Shown here piece after piece: positions 1 through 13,017 of a stretch of 45,531 nucleotides of DNA. The number at the start of each line of letters is the position of its first letter. Position 1 is the stretch's first letter. The DNA lies in assembly GCF_008831285.2 (NCBI RefSeq), contig NW_022204909.1, positions 1 to 45,531 of the forward strand. The letters are read 5' to 3'. A model generated the notes under the pieces. That model was not told the DNA's origin and ran no database searches. It was given only the letters and a program-made list of their open reading frames with translations. Position numbers and translations under genes: made by a program. The DNA is from Nymphaea colorata. Taxonomy: Eukaryota; Streptophyta; Magnoliopsida; Nymphaeales; Nymphaeaceae.

Positions 1-1293
1 TGCCCCATCCAAGAGCATCAGATTGAGGTTGGGCAGGTGCTGAAGCAATTTTACTCCAATCTTGCATTTGGGCAATTCAACACTGTCAGGGCATGGAGCC
101 GAGTCGCTTGACCGTCATGCCCGGCAGCTCGGATAGAGCATAAATCAATTCTTGTGTCTGCATCTTTGGACGTTTCTGAAATTCCACTCTCTTAAGCATG
201 GCATAAAAGTTACTGTTGCTAATTCCTCTTGATCCAGCTGCTGGCCATCCTTCCCAGTTGGGCAATTTCCTGCTTCAGATCCTCAAGTGAAGGAAGGTGA
301 ACATCAGCTACTTGCTCTAACCTCTCACAATATTTCACCTCCAACCACTCCAAGGCAGGCATGTTAGCGAGAGTCTTGAACTTAATAACATCCATACACA
401 TCCAACCACTTGAGAGCAGGCATGCCATGAGATAATTGCTCTAGGCTGCCACTCCTTCCACCTGCAACCAGTCCAAGTTGGGCAAGTCACCAACCGTGTT
501 GAGTCCATCATAGCTCCGAATTTTTAAGGACTTTAGCATAGGCATGCTTGGCAATTCGCACAGTGTAGGGCAGGTGTTGACCTCCAACTTCTCCAATGAT
601 TAATTCCTATCACTGTTGCCCACAATGGGCAACATTGGAGCCGTAATGTCTGCAGCTCCACATAGTTGGTGTCCAAATACCACACAGGCCTTTCACCTTT
701 ATAATCACAAATTGCCAAGCTCTCTATGCCATGTGGAGGTTCCAAAGCCTCCAGCAAACCCTTCTGTTCCGAAGCACTGCCCACTATGTCATTTTTTCCC
801 ACCTTGAAGTCTAATTCCACACCAATTAGCTCGTGCTTCTCCTTAAGATGTGCGTCTTTTGCATCAATTACTTTCACCCTTTCCCCCTTCCAAACGTTCT
901 ACTGACAAGTACCCCTTTAGTTTGTTCAAGTCTTTCAGTTCCCTAATATTTCATCCCCTTATGTCCCTTTGCCATCACATTCAAGAAACCTTTTTAAGGT
1001 CCATAAATTGGTAAGCTTCCCCAAGCCTTCGGCTATAAAAAGTTTTCCAAACCTTCGGCTATAAAATTCAAACACGTTGCATGTTCAAGCCCAAGATACC
1101 TCTAGTTGCAGAGTTCTTCCATTTCGTTGGCAGCTCTTCAATTTCACTATGATTTAAATTCAATGTTTGCAGGTTCTAGAGTCTACCGATTGAATTGGGC
1201 AACTGTCTCACATCAGAAAAGCTTAGATCAAGATATTTTAGAAGTGAAAGGTTTTGAATGGGAGTTTGGTAGCTCATCTATCTGACATTTCAT
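1..1293 (-). pseudogene. CNL resistance-gene pseudogene, LRR part only, cut by window edge
   Basis: On the minus strand this stretch aligns by eye with the LRR half of the CNL copies at 9707-11290 and 40380-42235. Two open pieces remain. The one at 533-877 carries the family's conserved post-LRR1 segment (IDAKDAHLKEKHELIGVELD, then SASEQKGLLEALEPPHGIE). The one at 219-428 carries LRR text of the form MPALEWLEVKYCERLEQ. They lie in different frames with stops between, so the copy is broken. Homology begins near 1293 at the start of the LRR; no coiled-coil or NB-ARC part is found to its right, so the 5' half is deleted. The 3' end lies beyond position 1. A short local duplication (CCTTCGGCTATAAAA, twice near 1026-1062) adds to the damage. 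Confidence 0.8.
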
Positions 1294-1299
1294 CAAGTC

Positions 1300-2054
1300 G
1301 CTTTAATATAAAAAGTCATCCAGCCCTCGGCTTCAATCAAATTGCTGCTTATTTTGTCCTGTCTGTGTCTGCCCTTCAAATGAATTTTCCCTTCAGTAGT
1401 GGTGTGACCCGTTTCCCTCTTCAATCTGGTGAAATATGTTTATAATAATATGGCACATAGGAAAATACTCAATCACACATTTTTTTACTAAGTTATGCTA
1501 AAGAAGAAGTTAAATTATTTAATTTACTAGCAGTTAAATAAATCTGATGGAAAGAATCTCCAACCCAAGCCTTCTAAATCTCTTAGAGTTCCTCTTTTCA
1601 GGTTTGTCAGATTTCGTGTTAATGCTCTTGTTTATCAGATTTTGTAAATTTTGCATATTCAATCTTCAACTCACATTTATTTTGATATTGAATGTGACCA
1701 AATGCTGCTGCAAACAATTTGCTGGACTTTAGAGTCAAATTTGGGCTTGGTCAAAAAAGTAAATATTGAATCCATTAAACCATATCCAACATTTGTCATA
1801 ATGTTAAGATTGGCATAAAGTCACATGAGAGTGTGTGTGTGTGTGTGTATATATTAATATCTTTCTGTCTATCCTAGATTTGCCTCTCTCTCTCTTTCTG
1901 TGTGTCTCCCTTCCCCCCCCTCTCTCTCTCTCTCTTGGCTTGTCTGTCTCTTTTAACATTATAAATAAGGTTGATCTACTATATAACTTTTGTTATGAAT
2001 AAGGTTGATCTTTTCTGGCTCTCTCTCTCTCTATATATATACATAAATGCAACA
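1300..2054. other. Intergenic, low complexity, with one copy of the CNL 5'-flank module
   Basis: No gene is seen. Around 1531-1640 there is a copy of the roughly 80-bp module (core TAAATAAATCTG, then CAACCCAAGCCTTCTAAATC) that recurs in front of the CNL copies; its closest relative here is the reversed copy near 38050-38115. Short TG, TA and CT microsatellites lie at about 1832-1857, 1881-1936 and 2018-2041. Confidence 0.5.
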
Positions 2055-2941
2055 TTGATTAATGACTGCTGCTAAATAAATCCAGAAGAAAACCTCAACC
2101 CCAATCTTCTACGTCACCTGGATTTGTACTTCACTGACAATTAAGAAAAAAAAAAAAGAACATTAGAGGCGAAGTGCGCTCATGCAGGGGTAAGCTAATA
2201 AAATAAGAATGATATTAAAGTAAAGATGAAAAACTTCCTAAATCACATCCTAACTAGTGTAACATGGTGCCGGATATATATTTACCACGGTGGCACGTGA
2301 TCACTTAATACCATTCAGTTATTTAGACCCCGATCCAGTAATCAAGAACATATTGATAGTCTTTTTTTCCAGACTGTGATTCATTTTTTAAAATAGAAAT
2401 TATTTGTTTTAATATTGTCTGCAGTAATTATTTTTCTTGCTTTAAAATATTAAAAAAAACAAATACCAATAACTTGAAAAACTTGTCAGAGTTAGAGAAG
2501 AAATTACGGCAGTGATGAGAATAATGTGAGAACGCAAATCAGATTGTTGACTATCCTTACGTCTCTTAGTTGTCCAATATGTAGTTTCTAGGTAGAATAT
2601 TTCCTTCTTGCTTTCTTCTTATTCTTCTCCTTTCAACAGAATCTGATTAGTCAAATTTAAATTTAATTTCGCAAAGTAGAGAAACTAAATAGCATTTCAT
2701 GTCCGCCTGTGATAATTCTATAAAATTCATGACCATGGCAATTTACTCTACCATCTCCTAGAGAGGAAGCCTGAGCAATACTATACCATAGTTGGTCAGA
2801 CTGACCGGCCAGTGAAAGTATGAATGTTAGTTCAATTCTTATAGCTGTTATTTCTTTAAATTGCAAAAGATGGATATGTGTGTTCTCACCTCCAAATTTT
2901 TCCAAAGCAGCATATTTTGACAAATTTACGACAAATTTCAA
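2055..2941 (-). repeat. CNL 5'-flank block, copy D
   Basis: This matches the flank of the CNL pseudogene at 13017, mainly its 14290-15080 part. Shared landmarks are the AAATAAATCC module (2075), the segment reading AAGTGCGCTCATGCAGGGG (2172), the AAATTATTTGTTTTAAT-type stretch (2393) and the stretch around 2660-2890 that corresponds to 14855-15080. It is written as minus because it lies 5' of the minus-strand LRR remnant at 1-1293. The coding CC-NB part that should lie between is missing. No convincing gene is seen inside. Confidence 0.65.
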
Positions 2942-2959
2942 TGAGTTTTAGTCCCAAAC

Positions 2960-3870
2960 ACTTCAATTTCCCCTAATTTGGATCATTTCTCCTTCGATTT
3001 GATGGTCAATTATTTTTGTGGCTCATTTGGAACTAAATTTCAGACTTTGAACCCAAGTTCAACCCAAATTTTGACTAATTTTATACTTCAGATCCAAAAT
3101 CAAGTGTGGATCCAATCTGAAAACACATGCAATGACCCAAAACAGATCCCTAAATCTAGATTTAGATCCAAATCCCAGCTCCAAAGCTAAAACAGATCGC
3201 TAGATCCAAATCTCATCTTCATATCCAAACAAATCCCTACATCCAAATCCATATCTAAATCCCAGTAACATTTCTGAAACAGATCCCTAGATCCATATCA
3301 TAGTTTTCAGATACAAAACAGGCTTTCAGATCAAAACATGGATCCAATATATCTGAATCTTGATCCAAATCCAAATTATGTATCCATTTTATCCAAATTT
3401 GAGCCTTTGGATCAAATTTAGATCCAGTCTAGATCCAAGAATCCAAAATCTTGACCCAAATAGTTGTCTGAATCCAAACGCTTGGACAAATTCGAAATTT
3501 AGATCTCATTCCATGTTCTCATCTCAGTCCATATCTAAATCTAATATTCAGATCTGAATCTGAATTTCATATCCAAATCCAAATGTATGACTCTAGATGC
3601 ATTTTAAGCTTTTGATCTAGATCCAGATCCAAGTCTGAGACGTAGGTCAATTTCCAAACCTAGATCCACATTTGAGTTTCAAATTTATTATTTGTATCCA
3701 TTTCCAACTCCAAAATTATAAATTTGACAAACCCAAATATTTGGGTCTGGTTTTGGATCCAAATTTAAGTTGCAAATCCTTTCTAGGCTCAAGAATCGAA
3801 GCATTACGCCCATTTTCCAAAATGTCATTGATTTCTTGTTCAAAATCATCAGAATACCCTTGATTTTTTT
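2960..3870. repeat. Degenerate ATCCAAAT-rich tract
   Basis: Dozens of imperfect copies of GATCCAAATC and its variants (ATCCAAATCC, GATCCAGATC, TTTCAGATC) follow each other at irregular spacing. Open frames crossing it only read out the short repeat and are not genes. Similar wording occurs near 20030-20160 and inside the hAT-like element at 36334-36719, so the tract may have grown from the interior of such an element; that origin is an inference. Confidence 0.6.
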
Positions 3871-3964
3871 AAGATATCTTTAAATTTCCAAAATGCCATT
3901 GATTTTCACTAAATATCCTTCATTTTTTCAAATATACCCTCATTTTCTCAAAAAAATAAAAAAA

Positions 3965-4275
3965 AAAAACTGCCATGTCCCTGTCTGTGGGGCTCACTTC
4001 TGCGTGGCTAGATGTATTTGGTGCAGCAAGGCACTGTCAGGCCGTACCTAGAACGACAGGATATGCACAGGACCTGGCCAAGCCTAGCTTGGTATGGGTA
4101 GGCTAGGTCGCACCAGGCTGTACCGGCGGCCAGAACGCAAGCCTGGCTTAACCAGGTGTGGCCCCAGCCGGCTCAACAGGTCTTGCCTCGTTAGGATATG
4201 TCAGTGGCTGGCCTGTTTCTGCCGCTCAGCTAGGCCTAGCTTGCTGGGTGCTTGGGAATAGCTTGACCTTGGCAC
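3965..4275. other. GC-rich island of unknown origin
   Basis: About 300 bp of clearly higher GC than the surroundings, with several palindromic AGCCTAGCTTGG / TAGGCTAGG type words. It has no long open frame. The composition suggests inserted foreign or repeat-derived DNA, but no family is recognised. Confidence 0.3.
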
Positions 4276-4439
4276 AGTCAAACTCTCGCTCAATTTTTTG
4301 AACAATTTTAACCTTATTAGGAAATTATGTAATTTGAAGCCAATAATAACTAATTAATAACTAATTATACTTAAAAAAAATACTAAAATGTCATTGGGTC
4401 TTTTTCATGTATAAATAATCATTCGTTTCTACCTTCTAA

Positions 4440-5260
4440 TACATCATCAACCCCTTCGAGCCCTCTCTCTTTGTAAATACTTTTTCATTTCTACCTTCTA
4501 ATATGCCTGACAACCCCTTGAAGTCTTCCCTCTCCTACTCCAAACTTTCTTCTTATCCTCTTTTCACTTTAATATCTCTCTTTAGTGCTTCCTCATTTTC
4601 AATCTTGTGTATTTCTTCTTCTTCAATTTTTATAATCGAGGAGCTCATTAAAGGCTCTTGTCTACTTTCTTCAACTCATTGGAGTCCTCATTTGATGACC
4701 TTATTTGATAGTGGAAGCAAAGAAGTGATTTATTCTTCGACTTTATCAAGGTATGTTGATCTTTTCTATTTTTTTTGACTTTTTGATTTCATGTCAAGCC
4801 AATGAATCCATAGAGATGGATTCGGAGAGAGAAGGATTTTTCTTAAAGCTTTGGAAGTATGAATAATGCAAGTTTGTCTTTTTAATTCTCTCTTTCTCTA
4901 TTTTTTTAAAAATCTGTCTTTTCAACTATCTCTTTTTTTGAAACTCTCTTTTTTTTTTAATTCTCTCTCTTTTAAATATCTTTCTCTCTCCCACTCTTTC
5001 TTTTAGGTTGCTCTCTCTTTAACCTCTCCAATTTTTACTTTCCTCTTCATTTGCTCTTTCTTTCAATCTCTATCTTTTCCTTTTTTGAACTTCCCTCTCT
5101 CACTCTTTTTACTTTTTTCTTTGTTTTTTGTGTTCTCCCTCTTCTTTAACTAATCTCTCATTTTCCCTCTCTTTTTTTTCTAGTTTTCGTCTCTCTTTTA
5201 TTAATCTCTCTTGTTAATGTCTCTCTCTTTAAATTTTTCTCTTTTGGAGTGATTACTATA
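4440..5260. repeat. Pyrimidine-rich low-complexity tract
   Basis: Long runs of imperfect CTCTCTTT / TTTTCT on the plus strand. The open frame at 4503-4778 is composed mostly of Ser, Leu, Phe and Ile as expected from such composition, and is not called as a gene. Confidence 0.5.
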
Positions 5261-5479
5261 CTTTAAGCTCCTTGCTTAAATCCAAAGGAAGGGTGTGATG
5301 TAAATGGAGACATGGCTACTGATGAACATTACACATACCATTTTATATTGAGCAAATATTAAGATAAGTTGGACCGATAACCTATTGTACATTTAGAGGC
5401 CCTGTGCGCCCAAATTTGAATATCGAGCAGATATTTGAATCTTGTGGAATGCATCAGGGATCCACTCCCACCAAAAAAA

Positions 5480-7400
5480 AAAAAATACTGACGGCTAGAA
5501 GGAAACCATCAGTAAAAATTCGGTTGACGAGTTAACGACGGTGACAATGAAGAGCATCATGTTGATTGATGACATGTCCATAGGCATCTATAAAGACTAG
5601 ATATTTACCAACTATTATGGGAACCATCAGTATTGAAATGAGTATCACTAACGTCCAATGATAACCATCACTGCTTATTGAATCACTAATGTTCGATTCC
5701 GCTGTCACTAATGGTGGGTCTTCCCTTAAACGTGTAGACAACCCATTGTTTACTGAGTTGTCTTGAGCACATCAATAAATATACAACTTTTACGAACGGC
5801 GTATCAATGCCATCAGTATTTATCTAGGTGACGTTGTTTCTTCTGTCAGCGTATGTTTAAAAGCTTGCTCACAGTTTCTCATGATATATCTTCCTTTATG
5901 GCTGATGGTTTTTCGTCTTCCATCAATGAACACTTATCCTTATTTTTCTGTTGCAATCAGGGGCGAATCCAAGGGAGAGCCCACAGCAAAAAAAAAAAAA
6001 AAAACATGTAAATTTTAGAAAATTTCGCTTGTCTTATATAAAAATTTTGGAAAAGTCAAAATTTAGAAACTTTACTTCAACCCCCTTCATGAAAAAATTT
6101 TTGGTTCCACGCCTGGTTGCAATCCCCATTCGATTTTCCTCTGTTTGTCATCCACAACTTCCCCCACATCTGTGTTGCTTGCCACTAACAACCATTGAAC
6201 CAACCTTTAATCAGCCACGGTAGACCACCATTGAATACTAAGTGTGAAACCTTCACAATTTCCTACTGGAAGCACAAGCAAGAATCAACTCGAAGCACAA
6301 AATGCAGCATTAAGAAAACAAGTCAATACTATACAAGAAAAACTAGTTGTACTTGAGGAAAAATGTGCACCATATGATGAAGTTAAATTAAAGTGTCTGA
6401 GCACGAGACAACTTGTGTTAAGGTCCCCAAGGTAGATACTAAATGTACAAAGGTAGATATGCTCGTAGATAGTGTAAATCAAATTATAGCTTCACTTGTG
6501 GGATCATTCCGTTAAGTTTCAAATATATTTTATATTAAAATCATGCATATCATTTCTCGTAACATATTTTACTTGTTCTATGCAACTTTGCCGCCTGATT
6601 TACGCCATTGATAAGTATAGATGAAATTTGAAGTCTAGATTATTGGACTTCGTTTCATGTTTTGAATATTATTACCAATACCATTGGAATATCTAAGATG
6701 GGCTACATGTATCAAAAAATTTGTTAGACTTATTCATACATATGTACTTGTTATTAAGGATAATATCCATTCATTTGTCTGTTAATCAATAATATGTTCT
6801 GTATAATACATTGATTGCATTTTGTTCTGTTATTGATATCGTGCAAGTTTTTTTTGTATTCCTATTTTTCAGGTTGTACATGATATAGTATAATATAAAA
6901 CATATTACAACCTTTTACTGACAGGTATCTCACATCAGTAAAAGTGCAATCTAGCGTCCATAAAATAGCTATTACTGACAGGAAGCAATTGACAATATTA
7001 AATATTAATTTTTTCTGGTGGGTATTTCCGTTAGTAAAAAGTGCGCTGATGGTAGCCAGTCATTACTATATATGGTATACGGTAGTGATGGCTGCGGGCG
7101 TGTCAGTAAATCCTCAGCAATACAAGATGGCCACGATTTTCAGTGTAAGTGCACAAATGACTGACTGATGTAAGCAAGCGTCGCTACCCCAAGCAATACA
7201 CTAACAGCAACAGCCATTAGTATAATTTGATATCTACTAACGGTCTAGTGGACCCGTCATTGAAATATTTAGTAGCACAATCTACACTCATGGATCCTGA
7301 CATCCATCAATAAAAGTATTAATGGTGGTCTAGACATTTTTAACTGACGTTTTTTTAAATGTCAATATTGTTTTCTTTTGATGATCCAAGCCTTAGGATG
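5480..7400. mobile_element. Probable non-autonomous CACTA (En/Spm)-like element remnant
   Basis: Both ends of the stretch are dense in short direct and inverted copies of ACTGACGG / CCATCAGTAAA-type words (5488-5900 and 6915-7350). That is the usual look of CACTA subterminal repeats. Between them, at 6244-6435, is a 63-codon open piece with a heptad-like stretch (LEAQNAALRKQVNTIQEK) resembling the C-terminal coiled coil found in plant En/Spm transposase proteins. No convincing CACTA terminus or 3-bp target duplication was found, so the limits are approximate. A small MITE-like sequence sits inside at about 5957-6119. Confidence 0.4.
5957..6119. mobile_element. Small MITE-like element with GGGGCGAATCC end
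   Basis: The left end CAGGGGCGAATCCAAGGG and right end TTGGTTCCACGCCTGG are imperfect inverted repeats around an AAATTTT-rich core. A similar design occurs at 44796-44962. It has no coding capacity. The poly-A after the left end makes the boundary uncertain. Confidence 0.35.
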
Positions 7401-7904
7401 CCAATAAATTGGATTTGGACCATATGTATCATTTTATAATGTCCAGTTACCGATGCAAACTGACCAGCAGTAGGCTCCCATGTTTTATTAAGAATGGGAT
7501 GAAATTGGAAACAATAAATGTCCGATTTATTGAATATGGTCCACGTATTTCAAAACGAATTCAAATGTGACAACATTTCAATCTAACTTTTATATTCATA
7601 ATCTGAATTTTATATGAATTTGACTTTTTAATTAGCATTCTATATACAAATCCAGCTTCTAAATAAATAACTAATCATTTCAAACCACAGTAGTTGATAT
7701 TTTAAGAATCGACTTCCAAAATACATGGATATCGGATAGACATTTGTTTAAAATTGAACATAAATTTAAATCAAAACGAATATTGACTGACTCAAAAAAC
7801 TCAAGCTCGAGCTCAACTTGACGATACGACATCGAGCTCAAACCCAACTTATTTAGCTTGCTTATGCTAAACATGTACTGTTTCTGTTTACTCGTTTAGT
7901 TAGT

Positions 7905-8745
<841 letters not shown>

Positions 8746-8749
8746 CTTG

Positions 8750-9690
8750 ATGGCTGGGGCGAGCCAGGCTTGTTATACATTCACTTGCTGTCACTGAATT
8801 TTGGCCATATTATAATCAAGTAAATTGCTGAGAAACAGGTGATCCAGCTGGGCCTGCTTCCTCATAAAACAACCGATGCCAAAAGCCTCATATGGACATG
8901 TTGGTGTCATTTCTTAGAATCTTACACTTTGCAAAAAGTTTTATAATGTCAATGCTTTCATATACCATCTGAGTTAAAAAACACACTATAAAATGCATGA
9001 ATTATAAATTATTCAACTATAAGCAGTTTCCAATTTTTTTTCAAACATCTCATATAATTTTGAAGAAATGTGTATAGTGCTAGCAAGTGCATCTTCTTAA
9101 AGGTTAAGAATGTAGGCGCATTTTCAGACTGTGGGTTTGTGTTTTAAATTTATGAAGATCATTAAATGCATATTAATGGCCTAAATGTGAAAACCTTTGA
9201 AGGCCGCTCAAATAATGGCCAGCTTGGGATTTTATCATATTAGCTAATTAATCGGGGCCTTTGTGCATCAATTGATGGATAGAAAACAAAATAATATTTA
9301 AAATTGTTTTTAAAAATTTTCTTAAAAGGAAAAAGATAACTTTTAGTATCTATGCAGATTGAAGCCAAAAAAGGACATTGCCTTCTATTTGACCCAAATA
9401 GCATCACATTTATCATTTATAGATGGTTCCAGCTGGTATTCACATAATTGATCTTTGTTTTCAATTACAAAAAAAAAATCAAATCATAGAGTTGGTCATC
9501 ATTTTGAGGAATTTAAAAGAGCTAGACAAGACTCCATTGATGCATAAAAGGTATGCCAGTTCAGTTCAACAACACTTCAATTTACCGGACCCAAATCAAA
9601 CAAGAGGGAGAGGGAGAGGGAGAGGGAAAAAGAAGAGGCAATTAATGGAAACACACATATTTAACCAAAATAATTAATTACCATTTGTCA
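8750..9690. other. Intergenic, nothing recognised
   Basis: AT-rich sequence without a supported gene. A short hexamer repeat (GGGAGA, about four units) lies at about 9604-9629 in an 84-codon open frame that shows no recognisable domain. Confidence 0.4.
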
Positions 9691-9706
9691 CTGATTTTCA
9701 TTAACA

Positions 9707-12700
9707 TTATCTATATGTGTCTAGTCTTTCCCCAAAATGGTCTGTTAACTCCTGCGGCAGATGGAGTACTGGACATGAGTCGATTGTCAACGATTGAAGG
9801 TTGGAGAGGCAGGCGATCTGTTGCTGTGCATCGGTGGGACATGTAGTTTCATTTTGTTGTTGTTGGGGAGTAATATTATTCACGTTCACCAGAGACTTCA
9901 GATTGGGGAAGTCCTAAAGCGATAGCCCTCTCAGTTTTGGGAGGCATTGCCAGTGGCCTCCCAAGCTAATGTCCTTAGAGAAAGAGCGTAGGTGAAATTC
10001 CTCCAGTTGAGAGAAACCCCACACCCACTGGGGCACCCTTCCCCATTTGACCTCCTCATCAACATTATTGCCTCTCAAATACAGACATGTAAGGGAGGGT
10101 AGAAATGTGGGTACTTGTGATGGCAATGTCTATGGCAGTAGTACTGCTGATTCTGAATCGAACCCCAACTCAATGAGGTTAGGTAGTTGCTCAAGAAATT
10201 TCCATCCCAATCTTGCACTTGGGCAATTCTGAATCCGACCCCAACTCAATGAAGTTAGGTAGTTGCTCAAGCAATTTCCATCCCTATCTTGCACTATCAA
10301 TGAGGTTAGGGAGCTGCTTCAAAATGTTCAGGTCAGACAACCACAACCTCCTTAAAGCTGGCATGTGATCATCAGCTACTTGCTCTACCCTACCACATCC
10401 CTTCACCTCCAACGACTCCAATGCAGGCATGTTAGCGAGTCTTCAGCTTTTCACATCTGTTCACATCCAACAACTCCAATGCAGGTAAGTCACCAATCGT
10501 GTTGAGCCCATCACACTCCCAAATCTCCAAGGACTTCAGCAAAGGCATGCTCCGTAATTCACACAATGTTGGGCAGTCGCTGACCCCCAATTTTTCCAAT
10601 GATTTAATTCCTATAACTGTTGCCTATAATGGGCAACTTAGCAGCCATACTGTTCGCAGCTTCCCATAATTCATGTCTGAATACCACGCAGGCCTATCTC
10701 CTGTATAACCCCAAATTTCCAACCTCTCTATGACATGTGGAGGTTTCAAAGCCTCCAGCAAACCCTTCTGTTCAGAAGCACTACCAACTTTATCATCCTC
10801 TCGCACCTCGAAGTCAAATTTCACCTTAATTAGTTCATGCTTCTCCTTAAGCTCTGCTTTCTGTGCATCAATTACTTTCACCCTTCCCCCACCCAAACCT
10901 TCTATTGACAATTCCCCCTTTAGTTTATTCAAGTCTTTTATTTCCTTAATATTGCATCCTCTTGTATCCCCCTTGTCATCGCATACCATAAACCTATGCA
11001 AGGTTCGTAAATTAGTAAGCTTCTCCAAGCCTTCAGCTACAAATTCCAATTTTCTGTATCTTTCAGGCCAAGATACCTCAAGTTGCACACTTCGCCTGTT
11101 TCCTTGAGCAACTCTCCAATTCTTCTATTACTTAAATCCAATGTTTGCAGGTTTCAGAGTCTCCCGATTGAACTGGGCAACCATCTCACATGAGAATGGC
11201 TTAGATCCAAATATTTTAGAAGTGCAAGGTCTTCAATGGACTTTGGCAGCTCATCAATCTGACATTCCCCCAATGACAACATCCTCAACTACTTGAAATT
11301 GGCTAAGTCTTTAGTATAAACCAAAGGCAACTCACTTGTCAATATTGTGCGCAACTTATTTGCTGCTCTTGAGGCATTATGCTTTTGCACTTCTGCATTG
11401 TCAACACCAAGTAATGACAGATGGTGGGTGTGCTCAGTAGCAGAGGCATGACTATATTCCTTTCCACCTATATATAAGACAAGGTCATGCAAAATGTCAT
11501 GTAATTTGAGATCCTTATATTCAGTTTCTTCAATCATGAACCGATTTATCAAGTCACTAGTCTATTGGTTAGCAGTCACTTCCACATCAATGGCTTTCTT
11601 TTGGTCAATCAATCCATGTGCCATCCATTGCATGACCAATCTGTCCATTTTTATCTCATGATCCTTTGGATAAATGAAGCAATATACAAAACAACTCTCA
11701 AATAATGTGCCAAGTCATCGTAGCTCAGCATGAGACCAGGAAGAATGCTACCACATATTTCAGAGGATGATGATGTTGAGGCAGGCATCTTCCATTCCCA
11801 GATCTCAGTCTTCTCATTGGTTTCCCAGTCATCTTTCGTCATCATTTTTGTACCTATTAAGGATCCTACTGTCTGAACAACAAGTGGCAACCCACCACAT
11901 TTCACCACTATTTTCTCCCCAATACGTTTCAAATGGTGACTCTCTAATTCACGTTCTTGTTTCTTTGCCACACACAGAAACAAGCTCCAACTTTCATCGA
12001 AAGACATTTGTGGCAATTTATGAATTTTAGCACCAATCGCTTGGGAGACTTCTACCTTTCTATTGGTGATCAAAATCTTGCTTTCCTTGGCACCTCCCAA
12101 CAGGATGGCTGCTAAGTCTCCCCACCAGCCATCTAATTCACATACATCATCTAAGACCAATTAGAACTTGCTCTTTGACAGCTTACTCCGTAATCGTGTG
12201 CACAAATCACTCAAGGAAGTGGTACCCTTAAGTTCTCTGACCGATTCCTTGCATATCTTTTTCATCAAACCCATACGATTTGGCTTCTCTGAAACACAAA
12301 CCCACCACCTGCGGTTCCCAAACTGTTCTTTGACTTCATTAAAAACCATTTTTGCAAGAGTTGTTTTCCCAATGCCACCTTGACCTACAATGGATACAAT
12401 AGAAACACCATCTTTTCCGAGCGCACTACTCTCTTTGAAGCCATCAAACGAGAGTTCTTTTACTTTCTCTTTATCATCTGCCCTACCCGTGGGTGGTTGT
12501 GCAGTACCTATGAGATGGGTTATCTCTCCAGAATTGTCATGTTCACCACCAATAGGAACCTCACTCTTAACTTTTGGTGTTGTGTTGTGCAAATCCACCA
12601 TTTTCTTATGTTGTTCCATTTCATTAAGCCATTGGTTGATCTTTTTAATTTCATTCCCAAGTTGGTAAGATGCAGATACATGTTCCTTAAAGCAAGAGCA

Positions 12701-13017
12701 CAGAGTGGTCCAGGGATTCCTTACCTTGTCCCTTTTGCAAAGTGAAGTTGTGGTTTGGTATCGTTCCATGATATCCTGGGCATCATTGAAAACATCCTTC
12801 AGCTGTCCCTCCAGATCTCTGTTGTCCCCATTGCTGATAAAGGGCTTGTGATCTGTGACTTTGAGGGCCTTCTGAAAGCATCTGAACTTCTCCTAGAGCA
12901 CCTCGAGATCATCTTCAGCATTCAAGATGAGATCCACCTTTTCTTACAACAAGCTGGCTACAACCCCAAGAGAATAGAAATAGGTGTTTTCACAAGGGTG
13001 TCGATTACTGTTGTCAT
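9707..13017 (-). pseudogene. CC-NBS-LRR (CNL) resistance pseudogene, near full length
   Basis: Read on the minus strand from ATG 13017 (protein start MTTVIDTLVK). Motifs in order: P-loop GQGGIGKTTLA (near 12370), RNBS-A RRWWVCVSEKPN, kinase-2 LVLDDVC (near 12155), RNBS-B ILITNRK, GLPL CGGLPLVVQ (near 11885), an MHD-like box reading LHDILHDL (near 11500), then LRRs to a stop at 9707-9709. CNL proteins are cytoplasmic NLR immune sensors; this copy cannot make one. Visible lesions: a one-base loss near 12970, stops near 12940 and at 12893-12895 (Gln to TAG), a stop at 12161-12163 just before kinase-2, a one-base deletion near 11699 (TTGAGAG where the plus-strand copy has TTGAAGAG), a frameshift near 11080 and further breaks in the LRRs. 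No introns are apparent. Confidence 0.9.
10151..10300. repeat. Tandem duplication, 76-bp period, inside LRR
   Basis: The segment beginning TTCTGAATCGAACCCCAACT at 10151 is repeated from 10227 with a few substitutions. Seventy-six is not a multiple of three, so it also shifts the LRR frame of the surrounding pseudogene. Confidence 0.85.

Noticed and set aside
4503-4778. 91-codon frame rich in Ser, Leu and Phe
   Set aside because: Lies in the pyrimidine-rich tract, has no recognisable domain, and no splice context was found.
11767-12745. Plus-strand frames overlapping the NB-ARC of the minus-strand CNL
   Set aside because: They are antisense shadows of the CNL coding sequence.
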